Notes: generated by a model not told the origin, from the letters alone. A stretch of 64,000 bases of DNA from Opeltia flavorubescens (GCA_000442125.1 KE546972.1:1076022-1140021), one strand, 5' to 3'; counted from the stretch's first letter, positions 40,901 through 55,942 are shown. Numbers and translations are program-made.

Positions 40901-43900
40901 AATATAAAAATTTAATTATAAGTCTTTTTTATATAAAAATCGGTTATAAATAATAAATTAAAATTAAAATTATTATTATTATATTAAATAATTTTATATT
41001 TTTTAATAAAATTAATTCTAATTAATTATAAAGCCTATAATAAAAAATTTATATTTTTTAATAATTAAAATATATTTTATAATAATTTTCTATTTTTTTA
41101 ATTATATTTAATTAATAATATTTTTTATAAATCGAATTTTTTATTCTTTTTTTTATAAAATAACCTATTCTAGAATTATTATAATTTATATAAAATTTTT
41201 TTTTTTATTACTAGATTATTAAATATATAAACTACTAGATTTTTTTAAAATAGTTTATTTTCTTTAATTTTCTATTTCGAAAATTTTTTTTAATTAGTAG
41301 TAAATTTTTAACGCTATTTCTTTTTTATAATAAAAATATCCTTTTATTAAAATTTAAAAAACTATTCTATTATAAATAATTATATATTTAAAAAAAAATT
41401 TTTTAATTTAATAATCTATTAAATTAAAAATTAGAAGTTTATAAAATTTAAAAATCTATAAATTTTTTTAAATTTTTTTTTATTTTTATAAATAGCGAGG
41501 ATATTTATAATAATTATACTATTTAATTATACCGCTAAAATTACTATAAATTTAATTATTATAAATATTCTATTTTTTTTTTATAATTTAAACTAATAAT
41601 TTTTATTATAAAATTTATTTTATAAAATAAGTAGAAAGTTATTATTATTATTTTTATAACTATTAAATTTTATAATATTAGACCTTTTAAATAATATATT
41701 AATTAGGTTTAATAAATTTTTCTAATATTTTATATAAAAATTAAATATAACTAGTTTTTTTATTTATTATATTTATTTTATAATAAACTTTTTTATAATT
41801 ATAAAATATCTAAAATTATTATAATTTATAATTATATAAATTACTTTATTAATTTTTTATAAATAATATTATTAATTTTTAAAATCTAGTATTATAATAT
41901 AAAAGTTTTTATTATATATATTTTAATAGAATTCTATATTTTTAAATTTATAGCTAAAAAATACTATTAAATATTAATATAAACCTTTTTTTAATTTTTA
42001 ATTAAAAATTTCTTTTATTTTATATTTTAATATATTCGTTTTTATAGAAATTTTAATATTTATATTATAATATTATAAAATAGAGCCTAAAATAAAAAAT
42101 TATTTTAATTTTTTAAAAACTTTTTATACTTTTTTAAATTAAATAAATTTAGATTTAATTTATTCTTTTTTTATATTTTATATTAGATTAGTTAAAAGGG
42201 TAGTTATTTATAAAAAATCTTTTATAAATTATTTATAAATATTTATAAAATTTAAAAATAATAAAATATTTTTTATATTTTTTAATACTAGTTATTTATT
42301 TATAGCTTTAATTTTTAAAAATTTTATATAAATTCTTTACTAATCTATTATAAAATTTAAAAATATAATTTTAATAGAATTAAAAGTATATTTTAATAGT
42401 TTTATAAATAAATAATATTCTAATAAAATCTTAATAACTATATAAATATATTTCTAATATTTTTTTTTATTTTTAAAATAGATTAATATTATATTTAAAT
42501 AAATTATATAAAATATATTTAAATAAAATTATAATCTTTTATTAATATATTATTAAAATATAATAGAAGTATTTATAAAATTAAATAATATAATCTAATA
42601 TTTAAACTATTTATAATAAATTTAAAATATAGTTTTTTATTTATTTTTTTATTTAATTTAAATACGATAATAAATATTATAAATATTAATATTAATAAAT
42701 CGCTTTATATATATAAATTTATCTAAAATTTTAATAATAAAGGTAAAGAATATTTATTTTTAATTATTATTTTATTAAAATTCCTATAATTTATATATAA
42801 TTATAAACTATTATTTATTTTTTTAATAAATAATATTAATATTTTAATTAAATTATTTAAAGGTTTTATTTAATTTTTAATTTATATATTAATAAAATAA
42901 TTTTAAATTACTACTAATTTATTTAATAATATATTATAAATTAAATCTATTTTTAATTATTTATTTAATTTTAAATTTATAAAATATTCTATTTAATTAT
43001 ATATATTTAAATTATTAATAAATTTTTTTAAAAAAAATTTTATTAAATTTTATAAAACCGGCGGAATTTTAGAATTTTTAGTTTATATTATACTATATTT
43101 TATTATTTTTAAAATAGCTATTTTTATTTTTAAATTAAATATTAATTAATAAAAATATATAATTTATATACTATTTTTTTTATTTATTATTAATATTATT
43201 AATTTAATAAATTCTTTTATAATATAAATATTAATTTAATTTAATATTATTTTATAAATAATAGAAGTACTTTTATAAATTTATTTCTAATTTTATTAAT
43301 AAATATTAAAATTTATTTTTATTAGTTAAAAATAATTTAAAATTATATTATATTTATATATATTTATTATATAATAATTATTTTTTTAATATTTTTTTAT
43401 TTTATAATTATTTATTAAATTTATATTTAGTAGATAGAAATTATAAAATAAAATTCGATAATTATTTACCGTTTTAATTTATTTTAAAATTATTCGGTTT
43501 TTAAATAAAAAAAATTTTTTAATAAATATTTATAAAATAAAATTTTTTTTTATATTAAAATTAATTAAATAATAAATTATTTAAAGTTTTATAAAAATAT
43601 TAATATATAAAAAAACTATTATAATAAATATTTATTATTTAATTATAAATAATTTTAGTATAATAATAATATATATTAAAATTTTTTTTTTTTTATATTT
43701 TTTTTTTATTATATTTTTCCTGCTTTTTTATAAATTTAAAATATATAGAATTATTTATTTTATATTTTTTAATTTTATAAATTTAATATTTTATTTTAAA
43801 TATTATTTTTTTATATTTTTTTAAATATTTAATTAAATTTTAATTATTATTTTTATTATAATTTAAACCTTTTTTTTTTTTATAAATTTTTTTTTTGATT

Positions 43901-44930
43901 ATTTTATTTAAAGGATTAGATATTTTTATTAAATATTTTATATTTTAATTTAAATATAGTATCTATTTTTTATAAATATAATTCTAATATAATATATTAT
44001 ATTAAAACGATTTAATAAATTTTTAATTTTTTAAAATTTTATAACGCTTTATTATTAATTTATTTATTTATTTTAATTTATAAATAAAAAATTTTTATAA
44101 ATTTATTTATTAAATAATTTAAATCGTTATATTATTATTATAAATACTAGTTAAATATAGATATTAACTATAATTTTAGTTATTTTATAAATTCTAATTA
44201 AGTTTTTATTTATATATTCTAGATCGTTAAATTATTAAATATATTTTTATAATATTTAATAAAATTATTTTAAATAGATAATTTATTTTTAACGTTTAAT
44301 AATTTAATATAATTATATTATTAAATTTAAAATTTATTATTAAATCTAGAAATTATTTAATAAACTTTTTTCTTTTAATAAAAAATTTTTTTTATAAAGT
44401 ATTAATATATTTTTTATAATTAGTAAACTATTATATTTAATTTTTATATTTAATATATAATTATTTATTAGATATTTTTAATCTATTAGTTTTTTTTTAA
44501 TATTTGAAAAAAACTAGTAATAATTATTATTATATTATTTTTAATAGTTTATATTAGCTTTTAATTTAATAATTTATAAATAAATTTTTAATAATTTATT
44601 TTTTAATTCTAATTTTTAAATATAAAAATAAGTTTATAATATTTATATTTTAGTTTTTTTTTTAATAAAATTAATCTATTAAAGACTCTATTTATTTAAT
44701 TATTTATTATTTTAGTATTTTTTTTATTAAATAAAGATTTATTTATTAAATTATTTTTATTATTTTCGTTCGAGTTTTTAAATAGATTTTATTTATTATT
44801 ATTAAACTTTATAATTCGGTTTTTTTATAAAATTTCTAATTATTTTAAAGTTTATACGCGAGGTCTTTTTTTTTAAATTTCTTTTATTATTTTACTAAGC
44901 AACTCCTTATAATTAAAAAATAATTAAAAT

Positions 44931-45143
44931 TATAAGATTATTAAATAAATAATCTATAAACCTCGAGTTAATAAAACTATATAATAAAATATAAAAGACG
45001 CCTATTTAAATAATAGTAGAATTCATTACTAAAAAATTAGTAGTTTAAAGCCTATAGAGTTTTTATTAAATATAAATACTATTTATATTAAATATAGCTC
45101 TATCTTTTACGAATTCTATATTTATTAAACTTCCGGCTTTATA
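44931..45143 (-). repeat. 5' LTR of CHR copy 2 (213 bp)
   Basis: This is the right terminal repeat, the same length as the left but with more C-to-T type change. It ends at the ACTAT duplication. Confidence 0.92.
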
Positions 45144-45148
45144 ACTAT

Positions 45149-46891
45149 TTAAATTATCTTATACTATTAATTTTTCAAAATTTTAAATTAATATTAAAAT
45201 ACTATTATTAAAAGCTATAAATAATAATATTATAATAATATTTTAAATTTAATTTATTTTAAATTATTAGCGGATCTATTCTATTAATTATATAAAAAGT
45301 ATTTTATATAATATATATCTATTTTTAATAGTTAATAATATAAAATTTTATTTAATAAATTTTATAGTAAAATATTCTTTTTTTATTTATTTAAAAAAGA
45401 ATTAATTATTTAATATTTATAATAAAATTTTTACTTTTTTTTATAATAAAATATTAATTAATAATATTATATTTAATTTTACTATTAAAATAAAAATTTA
45501 TTATATTTATTTTTATAATATTATTAAATATTAAATAATTTAAAAAAAATAAAATTCTCGATTTTAATTAATAGGATTTTTATTTTTTATATTTTTTTTC
45601 AATAAAAGTTTTTTATTTTTTAAACTATTTATTATTTAAATTTAAATATTTATATTTTTAAAAAATATATAATTTATATTAAATTTTAAATTAAAATAAT
45701 TTTATACTAAATAATTTAATTTATTATAATTAAAATATTCTATTTAAATAAATTTTTTCTGGTTTATTATATTATTAAAAGTAGTATATTTTATAAATAC
45801 TTTGTTTTTTTAATATAAAAAATTAGATTTTTAAGCCTAGATTAGATTATTTTAATAAAATTTTTAATATTTTCATATTTTATTTTTATAATTAATAAAA
45901 AAGTTTATATTATAAATATTATTTTTAATAAAAATATAAAAGCTATAAATTTTAATATTATTAAAAAAACGTTTTTATTTTTAAAATTTATTTCTAGAAA
46001 TCTATATAGAAGCGGTTATAGAAATTTATAATATAATAAACTTTTAATATTTTGAATAATTATAATTCGAAATAAATATTAAATATTTTAAAAGTATATA
46101 TTATTTAGTTTATATAATATATATATATATAGTATATTTTTAATATATTTAAAAGTTTATTATTTAATTTATCTAAAATATTCTTTTACTATTTTTCGAA
46201 ATATTTAAAAATTATTTTATTTATAAAATTATTGTTTATTTTATATATATTTTAAAGGTTCTTTAAATCGCTTTCTAGATATTATATTATAAATAGGGTT
46301 TTATTAAAGTTAATAAAATAGTTTTTTAGATTTAAATAAAAATAAATTTAAATTTTTATAACCAATTTATTTATTTTTATAACGATTTTTTATAATAAGG
46401 TTTTATTTTTTTAAATTAAAATTTTAATTTTTTTATTAATTATAAATAAATCTTTAATATTTTAATATTTTTATAATATACGCGATTTATAGTTTAGATT
46501 TTAATATCGCTTTATAATAAATAAAAAATTTAAATTATATTTTTTAATAATTTTAATTATTTATTTTAAATAGATTAAAAATTTTATTTTTTTAGTTTTA
46601 ATATAATATTAAATAATTACGGTAAAAATTGTACGAAAAATATTATTATTTATTTTTTTATTAGGGTTTTATATAAATATTTTATTAGTTGATATAATTC
46701 TTATAAAATTATATTTTTTTATATTTTCTATTATAATTTTCTGCTTTTTATATAAAATATATTATATTTTTATACTTTTATTATTAATAAAAAGTTTTTT
46801 AGTTTATAATTAAATTAAATTAATTATTTTAAATTTCGATTATTACTTTTTAAAAAAAAGCGATTAGAATTATAAATAGAAAATATAATAG
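45149..46891 (-). mobile_element. Gag-like zone of family W
   Basis: Minus-strand frames from about 46600 down to about 45200 resemble a Gypsy gag in length and charged/helical character. The zone sits directly inside the 182-bp LTR-like repeat at 46892-47073, where gag should be. There is no zinc knuckle I can place with confidence. It is separated from its RT by CHR copy 2. Confidence 0.5.
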
Positions 46892-47073
46892 TATAATAAA
46901 TAAAATTAATTAGATCTATCTACTAGTAAAACTAATTATTAAAAAATATTAAAAGTTTTTAAAAAATAGCTAAATAATAGGAAAATACTAAATCTAGTTT
47001 TTATTATATCTAGATAGATTATTATTAATATCGCGTATTTTAAATATAGTTTAAAGTTTATATAAATACTATA
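46892..47073 (-). repeat. LTR-like repeat of family W, right copy (probable 5' LTR)
   Basis: This 182-bp repeat is shared with 20621-20800. It ends ATACTATA and begins TATAATA, in line with a short inverted terminus. It abuts family X sequence on its right, so W or its LTR interrupts X copy 2. Confidence 0.68.
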
Positions 47074-48154
47074 TTAAAATTCTTTTATTATATTTAATAA
47101 AAGTTATATATTTATATTTTTTCCGAATAAAATATTAAAAAATTTAATATTTATTTTAATATATTTATTTATTATTATTCTAGATTTTTTTTTATTAATA
47201 AAATAAATTAAAGATTTATATTTAAAATATAAATTAAATTTATATAATTTAAAGTTTTAATTAAAATTTTATTATTATAATTTTTATATTACTTTAATTC
47301 TTTTATATTATATTATAATATAAAATTTAGCTTTATACTATAATTAATAAATATAATTTATTTTATTTCCTTTTATTAAATAATTATATTTTTTATTTAA
47401 TAAAATATTTAAATTTTTATTTATTAATAATCTAGTAATATAAAAACGATTTTATTAAATTTTATTTATTTTTTATTTTTATAAAAATATTTAGATTTTT
47501 TATAACTTTTTTTTTAATATTAAAAATCGATAATTATTATTAATCTATTTTTGCTTTTATAAAAATTATAATTTTTTTGAAACCGCGGTTTTAAAAACTA
47601 TATTAAATTTTATAATTTCTATAATTTATTACTATTATATTTGTACTAATTAATAGTCTAATAATATTTAATAAATTTAATTTTTTTAATTATTTTTATA
47701 ATTTTTAAAATCTAAAATTTTAATATTTATATTATTATAATTTATTTATATTTAATAGTTTTAATAATAATTTTTAAATATATTTTTTAAAAATTAAATA
47801 TTTCTAATATTTTAAAAACTATATTATTTTAAAAGACGATTTTTAGAAAATTTTTCCAATATAATCCGGTAAAAATTTTTTTATATTATTTTTAAATTAT
47901 TTTATATATTTAATAAATAAAAATATTTTTTTTTATATTATAAGACTTTATATTAAAATAATATAGAATAAATTTAATAATATTAATTTTTAAAAAATTC
48001 AACTAATTTAATAAAAAAAAAATTTAAATTATTTTAAATTTAGTATTTAAATTATTTTTTAAAAATAAATTTATATATTTATTTAATAATAATTAAAATA
48101 GTTTTTATTAAATAAAATCCCCTAAATTCTAGTTTTATATATATTTATATAAAT

Positions 48155-48254
48155 ATTAAAAATATATTTATATTTTTATTCAAATAGTATATATTTAAAT
48201 AAAATTTAAAAATATATTTATATTTTTATTTAAATAATATATATTTTATAGAAT
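48155..48254. repeat. 50-bp tandem duplication inside X copy 2
   Basis: Two successive units with period 50 share TATATTTATATTTTTATT and AAATA(G/A)TATATAT. X copy 1 has one unit at the matching place (about 2819-2868), so the duplication is specific to this copy. Confidence 0.8.
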
Positions 48255-48782
48255 TTTTATTTTTTTATTAAATAAAATTAAAATTTTTTAATTTTAATTT
48301 TTTATTTATTTTTTACTTTTTAATATATTTAAAATTATTATATTAGTAAAATAGAAATTTACGCGGGAGCGTTTTAAACTAATTATAAATTTAACAGCGA
48401 GAAATCTATAAATTAGGCCCTATAATACCTAGAGTTAACGCGCTACCGCTTAGGGCCCGCCTAAAGCCGCTAGAGCCAACCTAAAAATATTATAGGTACT
48501 CTAGGCGTCTTTTATAGCGGCTAGCGCTTATAAATAAAAAAAATTAAAAAATTATAAAAGCTTTTAATAGTAATTAGTAATAATATTAATATATAATTTA
48601 TATTAACTTTTATAATAATCTAAAAAATTAATATACGTATAAAAATTTATTAAATCGCTTAAATAAAATATTTATAATTAATTGGTGTAAATATCTATAA
48701 TACTAGAATTTTAGTAAAATAAAAATAGAATAAAAAAATTTTTAAAAATTCGAATATAACGGATTTAGCGCTAGTTTATAAT

Positions 48783-48995
48783 TGTAAAACCGGAGGTCTA
48801 GCGGGTATAAAATTCGTAGAAGGTAGAGCTATATTTAATATAGATAGCGTTTATATTTAATAAAAATCCTATAGGCTTTAAATTATTAATTTTTTAGTAA
48901 TTAGTTCTATTATTATTTAAATAGGTATTTTTTATATTTTATTATATAATTTTATTAACTCGAGATTTATAGGCTATTTATTTAATAATTTTATA
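48783..48995 (+). repeat. 5' LTR of CHR copy 3 (213 bp)
   Basis: It starts TGTAAAACCGGAGG, the only copy keeping the TG of the expected TGTAAGG start. It matches 55943-56155 along its full length. Confidence 0.93.
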
Positions 48996-50949
48996 GTTTT
49001 AATTACTTTTTAATTATAAGGAGTTATTTAATAAAATAATAAGAGGAGTTTAAAAAAAAAACTTTATATATAAACTTTAAAATAGTTAAAAGCTTTATAA
49101 AAGGACTAAATTATAGAATTTAATAATAACGAGTAAAATTTATTTAAAAACTTAAATAGAAATAATAAAAATAATTAAACGAATAAATTTTTATTAAATA
49201 AAAAAAATATTAAAATAATAAATAATTAAATAAATAAAGTTTTTAATAAATTAATTTTATTAAAAGAAAAAATTAAAATATAAATACTATAAATTTAGTT
49301 TTATATTTAAAAACTAGAATTAAAGAATAAATTATTAGAAATTTATTTATAAATTACCGAATTAAAAATTAATACGGGTTATTAAAAATAATATAACGAT
49401 AATTATTATTAATTTTTTTTAAATATTAAAAAAAAAGTTAATAGATTATAAATATTTAATAAATAGTTATATATTAAATATAAGGATTTAATATAATAGC
49501 TTATTAATTATAAAAAATATATTAATATTTTATAAAAAAATTTTTTTATTAAAAAAAAAAAAGTTTATTAAATAGCTTTTAAATTTAATAATAAATTTAA
49601 AATTTAATAATATAATTATATTAAACTATTAAATATTAAAAATAAATTATTTATTTAAAATAATTTTATTAAATATTATAAAAATATATTTAATAATTTA
49701 GCGATTTAAAATATATAAATAAAAATTTAATTAAAATTTATAAAATAACTAAAATTATAATTAATATTTATATTTAACTAGTATTTATAATAATAATATA
49801 GCGATTTAGATTATTTAATAAATAAATTTATAAAAATTTTTTATTTATAAATTAAAATAAAGAAATAAATTAATAATAAAATGTTATAAAATTTTAAAAA
49901 ATTAAAAATTTATTAAACTTTTTTAATATAATATATTATATTAAAATAATATTTATAAAAAATAAATATTATATTTAAATAAAATATAAAATATTTAATA
50001 AAAATATTTAATTCTTTAAATAAAATAATTAAAAAAAAAATTTATAAAAAAAAAAAAAATTTAAATTATAATAAAAATAATAATTAAAATTTAATTAAAT
50101 ATTTAAAAAAAAATAAAAAAATTATATTTAAAATAAAATATTAAATTTATAAAGTTAAAAGATATAAAACGGATAATTCTATATATTTTAAATTTATAAA
50201 AAAATAAAAAAAATATAATAAAAGAAAAGGAATATAAAAAAAAAATAAGTTTTAATATATATTATTATTATATTAAAGTTATTTATAATTAAATAGTTAA
50301 TATTTATTATAATAATTTTTTTATATATTAATATTTTTATAAAATTTTAAATAATTTATTATTTAGTTAATTTTAATATAAAAAAAAATTTTATTTTATA
50401 AATATTTATTAAAAAAATTTTTATATTTAAAAATCGAATAATTTTAAAATAAATTAAAGTAATAAATAATTATTAAATTTTATTTTATAATTTCTATTTA
50501 TTAAATATAAATTTAATAGATAATTATAAAATAAAAAACTATTAAAAAAATAATTATTATATAATAGATATATATAGGTATAATATAATTTTAGATTATT
50601 TTTAATTAATAAAAATAAAGTTTAATATTCGCTAGTAAAATTAGAAATAAATTTATAAAAATACTCCTATTATTTATAAAATAATATTAGATTAAATTAA
50701 TATTTATATTATAAAAAAATTTATTAAATTAATAATATTAATAATAAATAAAAAAAATAGTATATAAATCGAATATTTTTATTAATTAATATTTAATTTA
50801 AAAGTAAAAATAGCCGTTTAAAAAATAATAAAATATAATATAATATAAATTAAAAATTTTAAAATTCCGCCGGTTTTATAAAATTTAATAAAGTTTTTTT
50901 TAAAAAAATTTATTAATAATTTAAATATATATAATTAAATAAAATATTT

Positions 50950-52250
50950 TATAAATTTAAAATTAAATAAATAATTAAAAATAAATTTAATCTATAATAT
51001 ATTATTAAATAAATTAGCGATAATTTAAAGTTATTTTATTAATATATAAGCTAAAAATTAAATAAAACTTTTAAATAATTTAATTAAAATATTAATATTA
51101 TTTATTAAATAAATAAATAATAGTTTATAATTATATATAAATTATAAAAATATTAATAAAATAATTAATAAAAATAAATATCTTTTATTTTTATTATTAA
51201 AAACTTTAAATAAGTTTATATATATAAAGCGATTTATTAAAATTAATATTTATAATATTTATTATTATATTTAAATTAAATAAAAAAATAAATAGAAAAT
51301 TATATTTTAAATTTATTATAAATAATTTAAATAATAAATTATATTATTTAATTTTATAAATACTTTTATTATATTTTAATTATATATTAATAAAGTATTA
51401 TAATTTTATTTAAATATATTTTATATAATTTATTTAAATAATATATTAATTTATTTTAAAAATAAATAAAAATAAAAAAAAATATATTTATATAATTATT
51501 AAAGTTTTATTAAAATATTATTTATATATAAAACATTAAAATATACTTTTAATTATATTAAAATAACGTTTTTAAATTTTATAATAGATTAATAAGGAAT
51601 TTATATAGAGTTTTTAAAAATTAAAACTATAAATAAATAGCTAGTACTAGAAAGTATAAAGGATATTTTTATATTTTTAGAATTTATAGGATTTTATAGG
51701 CGATTTATAAAAGGTTTTTTATAAATAGCTACCCTTTTAACTAACCTAATATAAAATATAAAAAAAAATAGGTTAAATCTAAATTTATTTAATTTAAAAA
51801 AATATAAAAAGCTTTTAAAAAGCTAAAAAAATTTTTTATTTTAATCTTTATTTTATAGTATTATAATATAAATATTAAAATTTATATAAAAATAAATATA
51901 TTAAAATATAGAATAGGGGGGATTTTAATTAAAAAAAAAATTTATATTAATATTTAATAGTATTCTTTAACTATAAATTTAAAAATATAAAATTCTATTA
52001 AAATATATATAATAAAAAGTTTTATACTATAATATTAAATTTTAAAAATTAATAATATTATTTATAAAAAGTTAAAAAAATAATTTATATAATTATAAAT
52101 TATAATAATTTTTAATATTTTATAATTATAAAAAAATTTACTATAAAATAAATATAATAAATAAAAAAACTAGCTATATTTAATTTTTATATAAAATATT
52201 AAAAGAATTTATTAAATTTAGTTAATATATTATTTAAAAGGCTTAATATT
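50950..52250 (+). mobile_element. Reverse transcriptase and RNase H region of CHR copy 3
   Basis: Plus-strand translation follows the Gypsy RT from the fingers through the catalytic block near 51430 to the thumb (about 51660-51720) and into RNase H. Block order and spacing match the family. This region fixes the coding strand of all CHR copies. It is a fossil. Confidence 0.85.
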
Positions 52251-52599
52251 ATAAAATCTAATAGTAGCGAGGATAATAGTAATAATTTTCTACTTATTCT
52301 ATAAAATAAACTTTATAATAGGAACTACTAGTTTAAATTATAAAAAAAAAAAAATTTATAATAATTAAATTTATAATAATTTTAATAGTATAACTAGATA
52401 GTATAATTATTATAGATACCTTTACTATTTATAAAAATAAAAAAGAATTTAAAAAAATTTATAGATTTTTAAATTTTATAAACTCCTAGTTTTTAATTTA
52501 ATAGATTATTAAATTAGAAAAATCTTTTTTAAATATATAATTATTTATAATAAAATATTTTTTTAAATTTTAATAAAAAAACGCTTTTATTATAAAAAA

Positions 52600-53620
52600 G
52601 AAATAATATTAAAGATTTATTATTAATTAAAAAAAACTTTTAAAATAGAAAATTAAAGAAGATAAACTATTTTAAAAAAATTTAATAATTTATATATTTA
52701 ATAATTTAGCGATAAAAAAAAGAAATTTTTTATATAAATTTTAATAATTTTAGGGCGGATTATTTTATAAAGAAAAAAATAAAGAATTCGATTTATAAAA
52801 AATATTATTAATTAAATAAAATTAAAAAAATAGAAAATTATTATAAAATATACTTTAATTATTAAAAAATATAAATTTACTATTATAGGCTTTATAATTA
52901 ATTAAAACTAATTTTATTAAAAAATATAAAACCGTTTTATATAATAATAATAAACTTTATTACTAATTTATTATTTATAACTAATTTTTATAAAAAAAAA
53001 ATCTATAATTTAATTTTTATATTAATAAATAAATTAATTAAATATATAATTTATATTTTTATTATTAAAAATATTAATATAAAAAGGTTTATAAAGTTAT
53101 TATAACGCGAATTTATTAAATATTATAAAATTATATAGAAAATTATTAATAATAAAAGGTCGTTTTTTATAAATAAATTTTAAAATATTTTTTATTATTA
53201 TTTAAATATTAAAAGAAAATTTAATATTATATTTTATTTTTAAATTAATAGTTAAATAAAATATTAAAATTAAATTTTAAAATTTTATTTATAAATTTAT
53301 TATAATTATAAATAAAATAATTAATTAAAATTATTACTTTTAATAAAATTTATCTATAATAATAGTATATAAATAAATATTAGTTAATTATTAAATAAAT
53401 TATTTAAAAAGTATATTACTATTTTAGGAATTAAATTTAAAAATATAATTTTTAAAAAAAAAATGCTTTTAATATCTAAAAAAGTAAATTAATTAAAAAA
53501 TTTAAAAAAATATTTAATTAAACTTTATAAAAAAATTTTTAAATAATAAATAAAATATTATAATATTTATTATAAAGCTATAAATTTTTAAAAAAATAAT
53601 AAAATATTATTATAAAATAT
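52600..53620 (+). mobile_element. Integrase region of CHR copy 3
   Basis: Similarity to the Gypsy integrase core is clear from about 53010 to 53400, covering the first catalytic block to the segment after the last. It is followed by the C-terminal domain that leads into the chromodomain at about 53640-53990. Confidence 0.8.
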
Positions 53621-53839
53621 TAATATTTATATTCTAAAATAAAAAAAAAAACTAGACTATAAATAATTAGGGTCTTTTAAAATTCTAAAAAAAGTTAATA
53701 AATAAATTTATTTTTTTAGACTATTTAAATAATATAAAAAAATTTATTTTATATTTTATTTTAATTTACTCGAATTATAGTATTTTTATAGTAAAAATCT
53801 TAAATTTTAGCTTATTTTAATAAAAAGTAAAAAAGAATA

Positions 53840-53990
53840 AAAAATAGAATAAATATTTAATAAGTATATAATTAAAAATAAACTCTAGTATTTAATTTAT
53901 TAAATTAATACTATATTTTTTAAAAATCTTTAAAAGCTAATAAATAATTTAAATAATATAAAAGAATTTATTAAAAATTTTAAATAAATA
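53840..53990 (+). mobile_element. Chromodomain trace of CHR copy 3
   Basis: About 50 codons show the chromodomain order: the acidic/hydrophobic start, the central strand pair with its conserved Trp-Lys-type site, and the closing helix. The same stretch is present near 27800-27960 (copy 1) and 39930-40100 (copy 2). In chromoviruses this domain reads methylated histone H3. Confidence 0.7.
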
Positions 53991-53999
53991 AAATTAAAA

Positions 54000-55920
54000 A
54001 TAGATATATTAAAAAAAATAAAAGCTAGAATAAAAAATATATTTAAAAATAAAAAAAAAAAGGATAAATTATATAAAATCTATTAATTATTTAAAAAATT
54101 ATTATTAAAAATTTATATATAAATTAAAAAATTTATATTATTATATTAATTTAAATAATTATTATTTTTATAAATTAATTTATAATATATCTATATTTTT
54201 AAATAAAACTATTAATTATTATATTTAAAAATAAATTATTAATAAAAATTTTAAATAAATAATTAAAAAAAAAATTATTAATATATATTTTTTTAATAAT
54301 TTATTAAATATTATTTATTATATTTTATAATAAAATAAAAGTTTCTACTAGTATAAAAATAAAAAATTTAACTATATTTATTACTATTAAAATAATAATA
54401 TTAATAGATTTATATTTTATAAAAAGTTTTACTTTAAATTCCTAAAAATATTATTATTAAAAAATAAAAATAATCTTAAAATTTATTTTTAAATAAAAGT
54501 ACTAATAAAAATTTTTAAGTATATATTACTTTTTTAAAAAATAAATATTCTATTTATATTAATAGTTAATAAAAGAATAATAATTATATTTAATAGCTTT
54601 TTTATAAATATATAATAAATATATATAAAATTTATTATAAAACGTTTAATATATTATATAAATTAAATTAAGCTTTTATTAATTAAAAAAATTATATTAA
54701 TATTTAGTTTAAAAAAATTTAAAAATTTAAATAATTATTTAAAAATATTATTAAAATTATAAATCCTAGAATTATAATTTAAATATTTAAAAAATCTATT
54801 TTTTATATACTTTTAAATTATAGCTCCTTTTTATAATTTTTTTTTAATAAAGGGGCTATAATAAAGGTTATATAAAGAGTTTAAAAAAATTAATTCTAGG
54901 TTTATTTATCTATTAGATTAACTAGAATTCGTAAAATTAAACGAAAATTTTAAAGAAATAAAGGGAATTTATAATTCTAGCGTTATAATTTAATAAATAA
55001 ATTATAATAATAACTAAATATTTTATTTATATAATAAATTATAACCTTAAATTTAAAATAAAAAAAAAATTATAAAAAATTTATAATTTAATAAGAAATA
55101 AAAATTTAAAAAAGGATATAATTATTTAAATATTTTAAAAAATATTTACTAGAAAAATATTATAAAAATAAAAAAAGGTTTAATAAATAATAGTTAAATA
55201 AAAAAATAATTATTTATTTTTTTACTATATTTATAGCTTATTAAAAAATATAATTTTAAAAGAAATTCTAGCTTATTTTATATCTATTACTATATATTTT
55301 TTAAAAGTAAATTAAAGCCGAAAATTAAATTTTAAATAATTTTATATAATAAAAAATAGTTTAATACTATTAAAATAAGTTTAAAATATTTTATTATTAT
55401 ATAATAAATAAAATAATATTTTAAAAAAGGAAATTATATAATAAAAATATTATTTATTTATAAATTTAATATTTAAAAATAATTTAATATAATAAAAGGC
55501 TAAAATTTATAAATTTTACCTTTTAAAAGAATTTTAAAAGAGTTTTATATTATTTTAAATTATTTTATAATAAATAAAAAATTAAAATTTTAATATATTT
55601 ATTTATAAATTTAAATTTTTAAACTTTATAAAATAATATTAAATAAATATTATAAATAAGAAATTTATAATTTATAAATATTTAAATAAAGTTAAAATAA
55701 GTAACTTAAATTATTTAAATTAATTAAATAAATAAAAAGAATAATTATACTTTTAATTAAATTATAAAATATTTAAAATTTATAATTATATATAAAGTCC
55801 GTTTATTTATAATTTATAAAATTAACTTTTATAAATTCTAATATAGCCGTATACCGGCTAATAGAAGGTAAAAATATACTATATAAACTTATTACCTATT
55901 AATAGGACTTAGAAAACTAA
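54000..55920 (+). mobile_element. 1.9-kb post-chromodomain tail of CHR copy 3
   Basis: Between the chromodomain and the 3' LTR lies about 1.9 kb, much more than usual in Gypsy elements. It is collinear in all three full-length copies. A zone near 54830-55400 reads with a coding-like pattern on the plus strand, but I recognise no domain. It could be an extra ORF or a long untranslated region. Confidence 0.6.
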
Positions 55921-55942
55921 ATCTAGTTAGAAAGAATATAGT

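Larger units (their letters stand above)
37767..45143 (-). mobile_element. Chromovirus CHR copy 2 (full-length-looking Ty3/Gypsy fossil)
   Basis: This 7,377-bp element has 213-bp LTRs at 37767-37979 and 44931-45143 and a perfect 5-bp target duplication ACTAT (37762-37766 and 45144-45148). It runs on the minus strand and is collinear with copies 1 and 3: gag about 43700-44800, RT about 42280-42980, integrase about 40350-41250, chromodomain about 39930-40100, and a 1.9-kb tail to the 3' LTR. Internal sequence is the most A/T-converted of the three full-length copies. It lies inside family W. Confidence 0.93.
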
